DNA of 64,000 nucleotides from Bacteroidia bacterium (GTDB lineage Bacteria; Bacteroidota; Bacteroidia; Flavobacteriales; Schleiferiaceae): NCBI GenBank assembly GCA_030424545.1, contig JAUHWL010000003.1, positions 124,001 to 188,000 of the forward strand, read 5' to 3'. Shown piece by piece: positions 9,168 to 18,681 of this stretch (position 1 is its first letter; each line of letters starts with the position of its first letter). The notes under the pieces were generated by a model. It saw only the letters and a program-made list of their open reading frames with translations, ran no database searches and was not told where the DNA came from. The position numbers and the translations under genes were made by a program.

Positions 9168-9647
9168 TTATTTCTTGTTTGCGGTTTTTTTAACAAGCTC
9201 TTTTAGAAATCGTTTCTTTTTCCCCGAATTAGAATGCGATATGGATTGCAATTCCCCAGGCTTTTTTCTATAATAAGTTATAGGTCTTTCAGAAACAGTA
9301 GGCCATTTGCCGTGAAATCCGAATTGTTGCAAACTGTCAATTCGCCATTTATTACTATGGGCATAGAGATATACAGAATCACTGTCAAAAGTCCACTTGC
9401 CATCAATGATGTTGCCACATGTAGTTAGATTAAACGTGCTATCTTCATTAAGTGTGAGTGTGGTGCCTGTTGCAAAAAGTGTCTCGGTTTTTATGTTATA
9501 CCAGGCCCGCTGAAACGAAGTATGAGATTTACTCTCGTATATGCCAGTTACACGTTGGCTATTTGATTTATTAGAACCACAAGCCACCGCAAGAAATACG
9601 AAGATTAAGAACAAGAAATTTGCGGTAATGGAATTCTTTTTCTTCAT
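9168..9647 (-). CDS. Hypothetical lipoprotein
   Basis: 159 residues. A lipoprotein signal peptide ends in the lipobox 'LAVAC' (Cys about residue 23), so the mature protein is lipid-anchored in the envelope. The body ('GIYES...TLTLNEDSTFNL...GKWTFDSDSVYLY') resembles the small beta-sheet lipocalin-like ligand domains common in Bacteroidota, and the C-terminus is very basic. No function can be assigned. It belongs to the run of reverse-strand small genes. Confidence 0.6.
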   Translation of the reverse strand: MKKKNSITANFLFLIFVFLAVACGSNKSNSQRVTGIYESKSHTSFQRAWYNIKTETLFATGTTLTLNEDSTFNLTTCGNIIDGKWTFDSDSVYLYAHSNKWRIDSLQQFGFHGKWPTVSERPITYYRKKPGELQSISHSNSGKKKRFLKELVKKTANKK

Positions 9648-9758
9648 GGTTAATTTGGTTTTAACGTTTAGGAATCTGTGAAGGTAAGAAACCTAACTTT
9701 TTTAAACGCGCATTGGCGGAAGCCAAAACTAGGTATAGCTAGCCACCGTTTTTATTTT

Positions 9759-10529
9759 TTAATATTCTTCGAATGGACTGTCAAACTCAACCCAAGTGGT
9801 CCAAGTGTTGTTTTCATTTCCACAAATATCCATCAAGCTGAACCTCACTTTGTATTTGCCTTTCTCTTTATAGTTAAAAGCACCAGAACACATTCCATGT
9901 CCTATGCTTAATGTTTTCGAGTTGTTTAAAACTAAAATTTATGTTGTGGATTCACCACTTTCTAAGTCTACAAGTTCAGTTTTAACCAAGACATCAGATT
10001 CGTCTTTTGCTCGAATTTTAAAGTCTGCTTTAACTGCAGGGCCGCAACCATAGTGGATAAAGCTTTTATCCACTAATTCGGGTTGATTTTTAAGCACAGG
10101 TGTTTCTGTGTCTGTTCCTCCATCAATTTTCCAAGTTATGGGTTCATTTTTATTCGTTTCAGAGTTCCAGATTGTCAATAGTGTTTTTTCATCTTTGTCT
10201 AAGTTGTCTATTTTCAAAAAATAGGTTCGACCTGCGATTAGCTTTTCATTTGGTTCCAATATTGCTTGGGTGAGTTGATACTGTCCCTTGTAAACGTTTT
10301 TTACATTCAGCTTTACTTTATGTCCTTCACTTTCAAGATAAACAGGGTAATCTTGATTAAGAGAGTTAATGATTTTCTGACTTGTAGCGTAACCTTCAAC
10401 TATAATCCATGAGTTTTGCTTAAGTATTCCATTTTTCGGGTACGTCCATATTCCATGTGATGAACATCTCGCAAAAGCTTGTCCTGTTAAAATTACTCCG
10501 ACTAAAAACGAGAGGATTATTTTCATCAT
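9759..10529 (-). pseudogene. Secreted hypothetical protein interrupted by an in-frame TAA
   Basis: The annotated-looking ORF 9939-10529 (196 residues) has a signal peptide ('LVGVILTGQAFA') and an unrecognised body. It stops at TAA 9939-9941, but the same reading frame then continues without another stop for 59 codons to TAA 9759-9761, encoding protein-like sequence ('GMCSGAFNYKEKGKYKVRF', 'DICGNENNTW'). The full frame would be 256 codons. A one-base change of a Tyr codon to TAA explains it. The truncated protein may still be made. Alternatives are a sequencing error or stop-codon readthrough. No domain is recognised. Confidence 0.7.
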
Positions 10530-10540
10530 TTATTTTATTA

Positions 10541-10565
10541 TAGTTCTAGGCTAGCCTATATAAAC
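10541..10565. repeat. Imperfect repeat B, copy 2, with 12-base palindrome
   Basis: Matches 8459-8483 at 21/25 positions. It contains the perfect palindrome TAGGCTAGCCTA at 10547-10558 and sits just upstream of the start of the interrupted gene. The rest of the gap to 10664 contains a GC-rich motif (GGTTGTTGGCAGCAA near 10649-10664) next to the stop of the upstream gene. Confidence 0.55.
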
Positions 10566-10664
10566 ACTGCCTTAATAGGCTTTAGTTCAATTAATTAATT
10601 GCTGAATTATCGATTCCCGATACATTGAAAATAGTTGTGCATAGGCTGCGGTTGTTGGCAGCAA

Positions 10665-11588
10665 TTATTCTCTATCTGTTCCGTATTTAAGTTGTCTCTC
10701 ATGTTTTTTGTTGTCAAAATGGCCTTTTGATTCTTGAATTAATCCATCTTTTTTAAAAGTCCATTCTTCAAATCCGTTAATGCTTACTTTATTTCCAGTT
10801 CCGTTAAGCCCATTATTTGTTCCCGTAAGTGTCCAATAGAATCGTGTATTGTTGGTTTTAGTTACCAAACTATCCATTGAAACAATCATGTCAGGAAAAG
10901 CGTCCATAAATTCTTTAGCAACATTTGCAATTGCATTTCTCCCAACAGCAGGTTCTCCATCATTTACCATTAATATACCGTCTTCCGCAAAAAACATAGC
11001 AACAAACTCGGGTCTATTACTTCCCCAGACTTGCGCATAACCTTCTGCAAATAAATTCAGATCGTATTCTTTTTCGTCCTCAGGAATTTTATGCACAGTC
11101 CACGCAATACTCAAGAGTTTCCATTGGTCTTTATCTTTCATCATGATTACATGATTTACTTCCTCCGTTTGGGCAACTCCAAAATGTGATATTACCGTGG
11201 GCAATTTTACAGTGGCCAAACGGCCATTAGTTACTGAGATGTTGTACTCAATTGCTGTTTCTGAAAATGGTTTTGGATTCTCAAGCTCTGAGATATTGCT
11301 TAAATAATCTTCTATCAATAACTCTTTATTTAACCAAGCTCCATCCATTAAATAAGTGTATCCTATTATAGCTTTGTCAAAACTCAAAGCTCTTAGTTCT
11401 TGTACATTTCTATTTCCAACAGCAATCAATATCCTATCGAGTACAGCTTTGATCTCATCCTCATTTTCACTTGAATTGGAATCTACAGGACTTGATTCCA
11501 TAATTTTAGTATCCTTTGTCTTATTTTGATTTGATTGACAACTTACAATCAGTAAGGATAAGAGCAAGATTGATAAAATTTTATTCAT
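10665..11588 (-). CDS. Lipoprotein with two NTF2/SnoaL-like domains
   Basis: 307 residues. A lipoprotein signal ('LLIVSC', Cys17) precedes a Ser/Lys-rich linker and two consecutive cone-shaped NTF2-like (DUF4440/SnoaL-type) domains, roughly residues 43-165 and 170-300. The first has 'IKAVLDRILIAVGNRN' and 'DQWKLLSIAW', the second 'YAQVWGSNRPEFVAMFFAED' and 'GFEEWTFKKDG'. Such domains bind small ligands or act as isomerase-like enzymes; here no catalytic residues can be identified. The gene starts 20 bases from repeat A copy 2 and is the most upstream member of the accessory strip. Confidence 0.7.
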   Translation of the reverse strand: MNKILSILLLSLLIVSCQSNQNKTKDTKIMESSPVDSNSSENEDEIKAVLDRILIAVGNRNVQELRALSFDKAIIGYTYLMDGAWLNKELLIEDYLSNISELENPKPFSETAIEYNISVTNGRLATVKLPTVISHFGVAQTEEVNHVIMMKDKDQWKLLSIAWTVHKIPEDEKEYDLNLFAEGYAQVWGSNRPEFVAMFFAEDGILMVNDGEPAVGRNAIANVAKEFMDAFPDMIVSMDSLVTKTNNTRFYWTLTGTNNGLNGTGNKVSINGFEEWTFKKDGLIQESKGHFDNKKHERQLKYGTDRE

Positions 11589-11608
11589 AATCAGTTGATT
11601 TTACTAGC

Positions 11609-11666
11609 TGCTAACGGTTGAATAAACTCAACTGCGTTTATCCCATCAATAATAGTAAATAAGCGC
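11609..11666. repeat. Imperfect repeat A, copy 2 (pairs with 8396-8453)
   Basis: Second copy of the 58-base repeat, core 11623-11662 being 34/40 identical to 8410-8449. It includes a short palindrome (GTTGA...TCAAC) on one flank. It marks the upstream edge of the reverse-strand accessory strip, between the double NTF2-like lipoprotein and the isoprenoid-synthase-fold gene. Confidence 0.7.
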
Positions 11667-11734
11667 TATAATGCGGTATATGGCTCTATTAGATTCATTT
11701 AAAGAGGTAGAAAAGTGAATAAAAGAATGAGGCT

Positions 11735-12691
11735 TTAGCGAATAGATTTATTAGTGTACACCAAATTCCGCCATACGTTTTTGGGCAGTTCCATATCTAC
11801 AATCAGAGTTTTACGTGGGTAAGCAGCTACATCTATGTGTGGGTTCTCGCCTTGTATTTTTTCATAATCATCTAGCGCTACATTGCCACGGGTTACAATA
11901 GCCATAATGGCCGCCAATGCGCGTTTTTTGTTTTTTTCTGCGTAAGAAAGTTGTTTAAAATGCAGCAAAAATTGGTTGCGCAGTGCTACTTCTTGCTCTC
12001 GTATATATTTGATGTTGCGTGTATTGGTAACCAGGGTTTGTACGTGGTTGTGGTAATCTTTATGAAGGTCAAACAAATCGTTTAGCAGCTGCATTATGGC
12101 GCCTAGATGATAGATCGCTTCTTCTTCGTGAGGCAACAAAGGGTTAAGTAAAACAGCGCGGTAAAGCAGGGTGTAGTAGCCGCCTTTGTTGTAGCTAATT
12201 TCTTTGAGCTGTTCAAGCGATAATGGGGCTTTTTGTAATTGTTTTAAACTTTGGTTTTGGGCAAGGTGCGCTTTTTCGAAATAAGATTTAAAAAGTGCGT
12301 TTTCGGCCATAATAGGTGCTAGTTTGGCATACAAATAATCAAACAAAACCGCATCGGCCGTTGCACCATCTTGTTGGGTTGCCAATTCTTGAAATGTGAT
12401 GTTTTGCCCATCCATCAAATCGTCTGCAATGGGGGTAAATGCACCTAAATAGAGCGCATGTTTAATTTCAAGTTTTGAGGGTTTATAACCTCTAAGTTGG
12501 CTAAACCAATGGTTGGTAATTACGCTTTGGGCAGTATAAAAAGCAATGCGTTTTTTTTGTGTTGCGGTGAGTGTAAAACCGTGTTTTTTAAGCACGTTAT
12601 TAAGTTCTGCAAAAAGGCGACTGGTGTTTTTTTTATTCTGATAAAGAATAATCCAAGCGAGTTTTACAAAAGCTATAAACGCACGCAACAT
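11735..12691 (-). CDS. Class 1 isoprenoid-synthase-fold enzyme
   Basis: 318 residues, all helical, with two acidic motifs placed like the metal-binding motifs of class 1 prenyl/terpene synthases: 'IADDLMDG' (about residue 88-95) and 'LNDLFDLHKD' (about residue 198-207). It resembles the uncharacterised 'class 1 isoprenoid biosynthesis enzyme' family of Bacteroidota. A role with a prenyl diphosphate substrate is expected but the product is unknown; the first motif is DDLMD rather than the classical DDxxD spacing of trans-prenyltransferases plus second-motif variation. Its ATG abuts the stop (TAAATG) of the upstream membrane protein gene, so they are probably cotranscribed. Confidence 0.6.
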   Translation of the reverse strand: MLRAFIAFVKLAWIILYQNKKNTSRLFAELNNVLKKHGFTLTATQKKRIAFYTAQSVITNHWFSQLRGYKPSKLEIKHALYLGAFTPIADDLMDGQNITFQELATQQDGATADAVLFDYLYAKLAPIMAENALFKSYFEKAHLAQNQSLKQLQKAPLSLEQLKEISYNKGGYYTLLYRAVLLNPLLPHEEEAIYHLGAIMQLLNDLFDLHKDYHNHVQTLVTNTRNIKYIREQEVALRNQFLLHFKQLSYAEKNKKRALAAIMAIVTRGNVALDDYEKIQGENPHIDVAAYPRKTLIVDMELPKNVWRNLVYTNKSIR

Positions 12692-13156
12692 TTAGTGGTT
12701 TTCTTTTTTTTGGCTTGGTGATATATGAAACTCATTGCCGCCAAAAGTTTTGGCGCTAACAGAAAAAGAAATGCCCAAAGAGCGCAGTGTGCCTAGGCTT
12801 CCGGTAATGGCTAAAATTAATCCGCCAGCTATTAGTAAGGTAAGTTTAGAGGTAGGTTCCGGATCGGCAATGGCGGCTAAAACAATCCAGATGCCACCTG
12901 CCGTAATGCCTAGACCAACCAAAACGCTGCTGATATCTTTAATGCTCATTTTGCGTTCTTTCTTCATAAACGCCAATAAATTCATTGCGCTTTTTACGTC
13001 TTTTTCGCTTAGCCCAAGTTCGGCATCATCAACAATGTTAAACTCAACTTTTTTGGTATATGCTTTAACTGCCGCGCTTACCCAGTCTTTATCACTTGTT
13101 TTTATGATTTTAATTCCTTCTGTTTTCACATTGTTTGTATTAACACCATTCATCAT
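12692..13156 (-). CDS. Small membrane protein with two transmembrane helices, unknown function
   Basis: 154 residues. A hydrophilic N-terminal region (1-85) with 'GLSEKDVKSAMNLLAFMKKE' is followed by two transmembrane helices (about 88-108 and 116-134) and a short polar tail. I do not recognise a family. It sits between tsaD (nine bases upstream) and the isoprenoid-fold gene (zero spacing), all reverse strand, suggesting one transcript from the tsaD promoter. Confidence 0.6.
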   Translation of the reverse strand: MMNGVNTNNVKTEGIKIIKTSDKDWVSAAVKAYTKKVEFNIVDDAELGLSEKDVKSAMNLLAFMKKERKMSIKDISSVLVGLGITAGGIWIVLAAIADPEPTSKLTLLIAGGLILAITGSLGTLRSLGISFSVSAKTFGGNEFHISPSQKKENH

Positions 13157-13165
13157 TCAAAAAAA

Positions 13166-14188
13166 TCACCAACTCATTCTCGCCTGAGCACCAACGTTGC
13201 TATCGGCAAAATTGTTGTCTAAAAACTTGTAATACCCAACAATGCCAATCATGGCAGCATTGTCTGTGGTGTATTCAAAATTTGGAATGTATGCGGTCCA
13301 GCCCAGCGTTTTTTCTCGTTGTAACAAAGCATTGCGCAATCCAGAATTTGCCGAAACACCACCGGCAAGTGCGATGTGCTTAATGCCGGTTTCTTTTGCA
13401 GCCAACTCTAATTTTTTAAGCAAAATAGTTATGATGGTTTGCTGTATAGACGCGCATAAATCGGCCAAATTATCTTTGATAAAATCAGGGTTTTCTTTTA
13501 CCGCTTTTTGCAAAAAATACAAGATAGATGTTTTTAATCCAGAAAAACTGTAATCATATCCTTTAATATTCGGTTTGCTAAACGTAAATTTTAGTGGATT
13601 TCCTTGTTGCGCATACTTGTCTATTAAAGGTCCTCCGGGGTAAGGCAGCCCCATAATTTTAGCAGCTTTATCAAACGCTTCACCCGCGGCATCGTCAATG
13701 GTTTTGCCAATAATTTCTAGATCGAAATAATTTTTAACCCTTACAATTTGCGTGTGCCCACCGCTTACGGTTAAGCACAAAAACGGGAAGGGCGGTTTTT
13801 TCATTTTGTCATCATCTATAAAATGGGCGAGCACGTGTGCCTGCATATGATGAACATCAATAAGCGGAATTTGCAACGCCATGGCCATGCTTTTTGCAAA
13901 GCTTGTTCCAACAAGCAAAGAACCCAATAATCCGGGGCCGCTTGTAAAAGCGATGGCGTTAAGACTTTCAGGCGCGATTTTTGCTACTTTTAGCGCTTCA
14001 TGCACAACGGGAACAATATTTTTCTGATGTGCCCGCGATGCAAGCTCTGGAACCACACCACCAAAGGATTCATGTACTTTCTGACCGGCCACTAAATTGG
14101 ATAAAACTGTGCCGTTTTGCATAACCGCAGCAGAAGTATCATCGCAAGATGACTCTATAGCTAGAATAAAAACATTTTTTGCCTGCAT
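13166..14188 (-). CDS. tsaD: tRNA N6-adenosine threonylcarbamoyltransferase TsaD
   Basis: 340 residues from ATG 14188. An upstream in-frame start at 14254 adds 22 unlike residues and lies beyond the promoter match, so I reject it. ASKHA-fold motifs: 'LAIESSCDDTSAAV' at the N-terminus, the metal-binding 'HHMQAH' and 'SGGHTQIV', 'DDAAGEAFDK', and 'ALAGGVSANSGLR'. With TsaB/TsaE it forms t6A37 on ANN-decoding tRNAs in the cytoplasm; essential in most bacteria. Divergent to the tamB-like gene. Confidence 0.96.
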   Translation of the reverse strand: MQAKNVFILAIESSCDDTSAAVMQNGTVLSNLVAGQKVHESFGGVVPELASRAHQKNIVPVVHEALKVAKIAPESLNAIAFTSGPGLLGSLLVGTSFAKSMAMALQIPLIDVHHMQAHVLAHFIDDDKMKKPPFPFLCLTVSGGHTQIVRVKNYFDLEIIGKTIDDAAGEAFDKAAKIMGLPYPGGPLIDKYAQQGNPLKFTFSKPNIKGYDYSFSGLKTSILYFLQKAVKENPDFIKDNLADLCASIQQTIITILLKKLELAAKETGIKHIALAGGVSANSGLRNALLQREKTLGWTAYIPNFEYTTDNAAMIGIVGYYKFLDNNFADSNVGAQARMSW

Positions 14189-14195
14189 ATGCGCG

Positions 14196-14203
14196 CAAAG
14201 GTA
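14196..14203 (-). promoter_or_regulatory. -7 promoter element of tsaD
   Basis: TACCTTTG on the reverse strand matches TAnnTTTG and ends eight bases before the tsaD ATG, implying a very short leader. It decides the start codon at 14188 over 14254. No exact TTG at -33. Confidence 0.45.
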
Positions 14204-14261
14204 ATGGTAGAAACAAGAAATTAAACGAATACTCAACATATTAAAGAGGGCCATAATTGCC

Positions 14262-17200
14262 TTGCTGATATTGCTCTTGGTTGTAGCAGGGTTGTTGCTT
14301 TTGCCAAGTGTGCAAACTTATTTAGCATCTAAAGCTACAGATTGGTTATACACAACGTATAATGTTAAAGCCAGCATAGCCAAAGTGGCCATTACCTTCC
14401 CAAACAAAGTAGAGTTAAAAGATGTATTTGTAGAGGATGATCATAACGATACTTTAATCTATGCACAGAAATTAAAAATTGCCATCAATGGTTTTGATGG
14501 TGAGAAGAATTTAGCCAAAATAAACAGTGTGTCTTTAAATAATGGTAGACTGTATATGCGCAAATATCCCCAGGACAGCCTTTTTAATTTTGCCTATTTC
14601 CTGCAAAAGTTTGCCCCAGAAACGCCAGATCCAAACGCACCGGCTTTTTATTTAAAAATTGGTAAAATAGATATTTCACAATTTTCGTACACCAAGCATA
14701 GATTGGGTTGTACTGATACATGTACCAACATTTTTATTACAGATGCCAACATAAAAATGGACAAGTTTTTTCTTGACGGAGACTATGTATCAGGCGATAT
14801 AAAGCACATGAGTTTTAAAGATGCAGATAGGTTTACACTATATGAGTTTAGAGCAAAAGCGGCATACCAAGAAAAATACATGTCGCTTAAGGATTTATAT
14901 TTTAAAACTGATGGCAGCGAGGTAGATGGATTTGCCGTTTTGGAATACAATAAAGGCAATGACTTTAATGATTTTTTAAACCTTGTAAATATTAGAGGCG
15001 AGTTTAAACAATCTACATTTAGTAGCGATGAATTTATTTCCTACATACCGCAATTTCCAAAATTTGACGTCTTTAAAATTTCGGCAGAATTTAATGGTTA
15101 TGTAAATCATTTTGACGTAACAAATTGCATTATAGACCTGGGGAATAGCACCCGCTTTTTTGGCGATTTACATATTGACGAACCTACAGAAGCCAATTTT
15201 TTACAGATAAAAGCCCGCATAGGAGAATTAAAAACCGCACCAATAGAATTTAGAAAATACATAGGTCCATACATTGGAGAAATGGAATGGATGGAGATGT
15301 TTGATAAGTTTAAAACAGTTGAATATGCGGGAGATTACGAAGGAACCGTTAAAGACTTTAATATAGATGGGGTAATAAAATTAGACCATAACGTATTGGA
15401 TGTTAATGCAAAAATGAATGGGTTTGATGTTATAGAAACAGCTATTTATAAAGGAGACATAGCTACAAACACAATTCATGTAGAAGATTTTATTGCAGAT
15501 TTACCCATTAAAAGAATAAAGTTTAGCGCCTCTGTAGATGGCAAAGGATTTACTGTAAAAGATGTGGCGGCCAACGTAAATGGCAAAGTAGATTTTTTTG
15601 ATTTAAATGGCTATCAATTTAAAAATTTGCTTTTGCAAGGGCACATGAGCAAAGGCAAGTTTGATGGATTAGCCAAACTAAATGATCCCAATGCAAAACT
15701 TGACTTTACAGGTAAAATAGATCTAAGTGGAGATACCATTCAATCAGATTTTAAAGCCGATTTTAAAAACATCAACACGTATGCCCTCGGGTTAACCAAC
15801 GAGAAAATTTCCATACTTAATTTTAAATCTGATATAGATTATAAAATAGTAGATAAAAATTGGTTAGACGGAACCATAGATCTATATGATTTAACCTATG
15901 AAAATGAAAATAAATTTTACTTTTTTGATTCTATTAATTTAAAATCCAGTACCGTTAACAATGTGCACGAAGATGTGTTAAAAAGCAAAATGATAAACGC
16001 CTCCCTTAATGGTGACTATGACATTTTTAAAGTTTACAAGGCTTTTTACTCAGAATATTTACATTTTAACAAAATACTTGCGCATACAGAACCAAGTCCG
16101 AATATCTCGTTTACCTACAACGTTGAATTTTTAAATACAGAACTTTTAGAAGATGTATTTGTACAGGAATTAAAAATTGAGCATGGTGCCGTTGTAAAAG
16201 GCAAATATGTAGGTAATGAACATTTTTTTAATCTAGATGTAGATGCTGATGCCGTACAGTGGAAAAACATAACGATTGATGAGATTGACTTAAGCTTAGA
16301 CCATGATGGGGAATGGCAAAATATTGATGGAAAAATAGGTTCAATTCACATAAAAAACCAAATTATAGATTCTATATCTATAAAAGGAGCCATTATAAAA
16401 GACAGCATCCTTTTTGGCTTAAGAGGTGTTTATAGAGACTCAATAGATTCTTATTTTAGATTTAGAGGATTTGCGTTAGATAGGTTTGATAAAGAAACAG
16501 AAGCATTTAAACTGGCGCTTACAGAGGGTAGATTTAACATTGGCAACAATCAATTTGAATTAATGCCAGACAACTCAATAAACTTTAAGGATGGCGAAAT
16601 TGAATTCCAGAATGTTGGGTTCTTTGATGAAAACAGCTCAATTCTCATACAGGGCTACAAGAGCAAAGAACCTAGCAAAGTTTTAAGAATTACCGCAGCC
16701 AATTTAAATGCAGACCTGTTGAATTACGCTTTGCGATACAAAGAACTTGATTTTAAAGGGCGCATGAGTGGTGAGGCGTTTATGAGCTACGACAGAGATT
16801 TGCCCAGATTAACAAGCAGTTTATTGGTTGATAGCCTTTGGATTAACAATGACTATTTAGGTAAATTAAATTTAGAAAGTGAGTGGAAAATTGACTCCGG
16901 AAAAGTGGCCTTGAACGCCAATATTTTTAGAAAAAATTTAAATATGCTTACCGCAAAAGGTAACTATGTGCCAGATAGTACGGGGTATTTAGATTTTAAT
17001 TTAAATTTTAACCGGTTTAGATTAATGTGGCTAGATCCTTTTTTAGAAGGCATTTTAAACAACATAAAAGGAACCGTTACCGGCAATGTTAAACTATCTG
17101 GAAGCTTTAAAGAATTAATAACAAAAGGCCAGCTAACTTTGCAAAAAGGGGCATTGGGCGTACCATATTTCAATACGCATTACAATTTTGATGGAGACGT

Positions 17201-18659
17201 TTTAATTGATATTGAACAAAACAAAATTTCATTGCCCCTATCGCAAATTATTGATACTAAAGAAGCAACAACAGGTAAAATAAGGGCCGAAGCAACGCAC
17301 AAAAGTTTTAAAGACTGGGCCTTTAATATCTATGCAGAAACAAACAACTTGCTGGTATTAGACACAAAAAATTCGGATGATGCCAGTTTTTACGGCAAAG
17401 GCTACATTGCTGGAAACTTTAGTTTAACAGGGCCTATAGATGATTTAGATATAAATATTAAACTCAAAACCAATAAAGGAACCGATTTTAAAATCCCATT
17501 TTCTAATCCGGTAAGTGTTGGGGCACAAAGCTTTATTACCTACTATGGCACAGGAGGTAACCAAAATTATTTTATTGACGCTTCTGAATTAGATAAACCA
17601 AAAGAAATTAAGCTTGGAGGTTTAGATGTTTTTATTGATGCAGACATAACACCCGATGCAAAGATTGAATTGGTAATGGATGAGACAGTGGGTGATATTA
17701 TTAAGGGCCGAGGAACGGGCAACTTAAGAATAGATATTCCGCATGATGCGGATATGCAAATCTTCGGAAATGTTACCCTTTCTTCAGGAGATTACCTTTT
17801 TACCATGGGAAATATCATCAACAAAAAATTTATCATTACACCAGAAAGTAAAATTACGTGGCAAGGCGATGCATACAGACCCATTGTAGATATGCAAGCT
17901 AAATATACCACGCGAACCACGCTTACTGGCATTGTTCAAAATAACTATGATGGCCAAAGAGTACAAGTAGATTTATTAATGAATTTGGATGGTGTGGTAT
18001 TAAACCCAAACATTGAGTTTGAAATACTTTTGCCAAGCAGCAATGCAAGCTACCAAGATGAATTAAACAACAGATTAAGTGACCCCGACAAATTAAATAC
18101 TCAAGCATTTTCCTTGCTGATCATTAATTCTTTTTGGCCAGAATCTGATGGTACAGAAGGCACAGAAAACAACCTGTTGGGGCAGAGTGCAAGTAGTAAC
18201 ACCATGCAAATGGCATCTGCCCAGCTTAGCAATTGGCTAGCCCAAGGTGTGGGAGATTATGTTGATATAAATGTTGGTTACAATACTTCTACCAGCAATC
18301 AGCTTAGCGATGAAATTGAATTAGATATCAGCAAAAACTTTTTTAACGACAGAGTTACGGTAAATAGTAAAATTGATGTGCCAGTTGGGAGTAGCGCAAC
18401 AAGTAGTTCATCTGCGCAAAACTTAACTGGCGATGTTGAGGTGGTTTATAAAGTAACAAGAGATGGCCGCATTAGAGCAAAAGTGTTTAATAGAAACAAT
18501 CAAGACGATCCTTCGCTAGATAAGTTAGCACCTTATACTTATGGTGTTGGTATTTTTTATCAAACAAGTTTTAATACGGCTCGCGAATTTATTATGAGAG
18601 TATTTTCTTTAAAGCCAAAAGATGAAGAATTGCTTAATCCAGATCAAAATAATCCTTAA
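14262..18659 (+). CDS. tamB: TamB-like translocation/assembly module protein (DUF490)
   Basis: 1465 residues from TTG 14262. N-terminal membrane anchor ('LILLLVVAGLLLLPS'), then a very long repetitive beta-helical (AsmA/TamB, Chorein-like) region, and the conserved C-terminal DUF490 domain ('GDYLFTMGNIINKKF', 'ISKNFFNDRVTV', ending with a barrel-like segment). TamB spans the periplasm and is implicated in phospholipid transport to, or protein assembly in, the outer membrane. There is no ATG at the 5' end: the frame is open back to a stop at 14208, and the residues before TTG (KRILNILKRAIIAL) look like a natural N-terminus, so an ATT/ATA or other start near 14220 is possible. Confidence 0.9.
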   Translation: MLILLLVVAGLLLLPSVQTYLASKATDWLYTTYNVKASIAKVAITFPNKVELKDVFVEDDHNDTLIYAQKLKIAINGFDGEKNLAKINSVSLNNGRLYMRKYPQDSLFNFAYFLQKFAPETPDPNAPAFYLKIGKIDISQFSYTKHRLGCTDTCTNIFITDANIKMDKFFLDGDYVSGDIKHMSFKDADRFTLYEFRAKAAYQEKYMSLKDLYFKTDGSEVDGFAVLEYNKGNDFNDFLNLVNIRGEFKQSTFSSDEFISYIPQFPKFDVFKISAEFNGYVNHFDVTNCIIDLGNSTRFFGDLHIDEPTEANFLQIKARIGELKTAPIEFRKYIGPYIGEMEWMEMFDKFKTVEYAGDYEGTVKDFNIDGVIKLDHNVLDVNAKMNGFDVIETAIYKGDIATNTIHVEDFIADLPIKRIKFSASVDGKGFTVKDVAANVNGKVDFFDLNGYQFKNLLLQGHMSKGKFDGLAKLNDPNAKLDFTGKIDLSGDTIQSDFKADFKNINTYALGLTNEKISILNFKSDIDYKIVDKNWLDGTIDLYDLTYENENKFYFFDSINLKSSTVNNVHEDVLKSKMINASLNGDYDIFKVYKAFYSEYLHFNKILAHTEPSPNISFTYNVEFLNTELLEDVFVQELKIEHGAVVKGKYVGNEHFFNLDVDADAVQWKNITIDEIDLSLDHDGEWQNIDGKIGSIHIKNQIIDSISIKGAIIKDSILFGLRGVYRDSIDSYFRFRGFALDRFDKETEAFKLALTEGRFNIGNNQFELMPDNSINFKDGEIEFQNVGFFDENSSILIQGYKSKEPSKVLRITAANLNADLLNYALRYKELDFKGRMSGEAFMSYDRDLPRLTSSLLVDSLWINNDYLGKLNLESEWKIDSGKVALNANIFRKNLNMLTAKGNYVPDSTGYLDFNLNFNRFRLMWLDPFLEGILNNIKGTVTGNVKLSGSFKELITKGQLTLQKGALGVPYFNTHYNFDGDVLIDIEQNKISLPLSQIIDTKEATTGKIRAEATHKSFKDWAFNIYAETNNLLVLDTKNSDDASFYGKGYIAGNFSLTGPIDDLDINIKLKTNKGTDFKIPFSNPVSVGAQSFITYYGTGGNQNYFIDASELDKPKEIKLGGLDVFIDADITPDAKIELVMDETVGDIIKGRGTGNLRIDIPHDADMQIFGNVTLSSGDYLFTMGNIINKKFIITPESKITWQGDAYRPIVDMQAKYTTRTTLTGIVQNNYDGQRVQVDLLMNLDGVVLNPNIEFEILLPSSNASYQDELNNRLSDPDKLNTQAFSLLIINSFWPESDGTEGTENNLLGQSASSNTMQMASAQLSNWLAQGVGDYVDINVGYNTSTSNQLSDEIELDISKNFFNDRVTVNSKIDVPVGSSATSSSSAQNLTGDVEVVYKVTRDGRIRAKVFNRNNQDDPSLDKLAPYTYGVGIFYQTSFNTAREFIMRVFSLKPKDEELLNPDQNNP

Positions 18660-18681
18660 TAATTTTTAGACGCCAATAGCT

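Noticed and set aside
7530-11734. Canonical integron attC sites
   Set aside because: The gaps lack convincing paired RYYYAAC/GTTRRRY ends at cassette junctions, and no integrase gene is in the window; only the shared repeats are reported.
12735-13187. 150-codon plus-strand ORF
   Set aside because: It is the mirror of the small membrane protein gene on the other strand; no motif or operon support.
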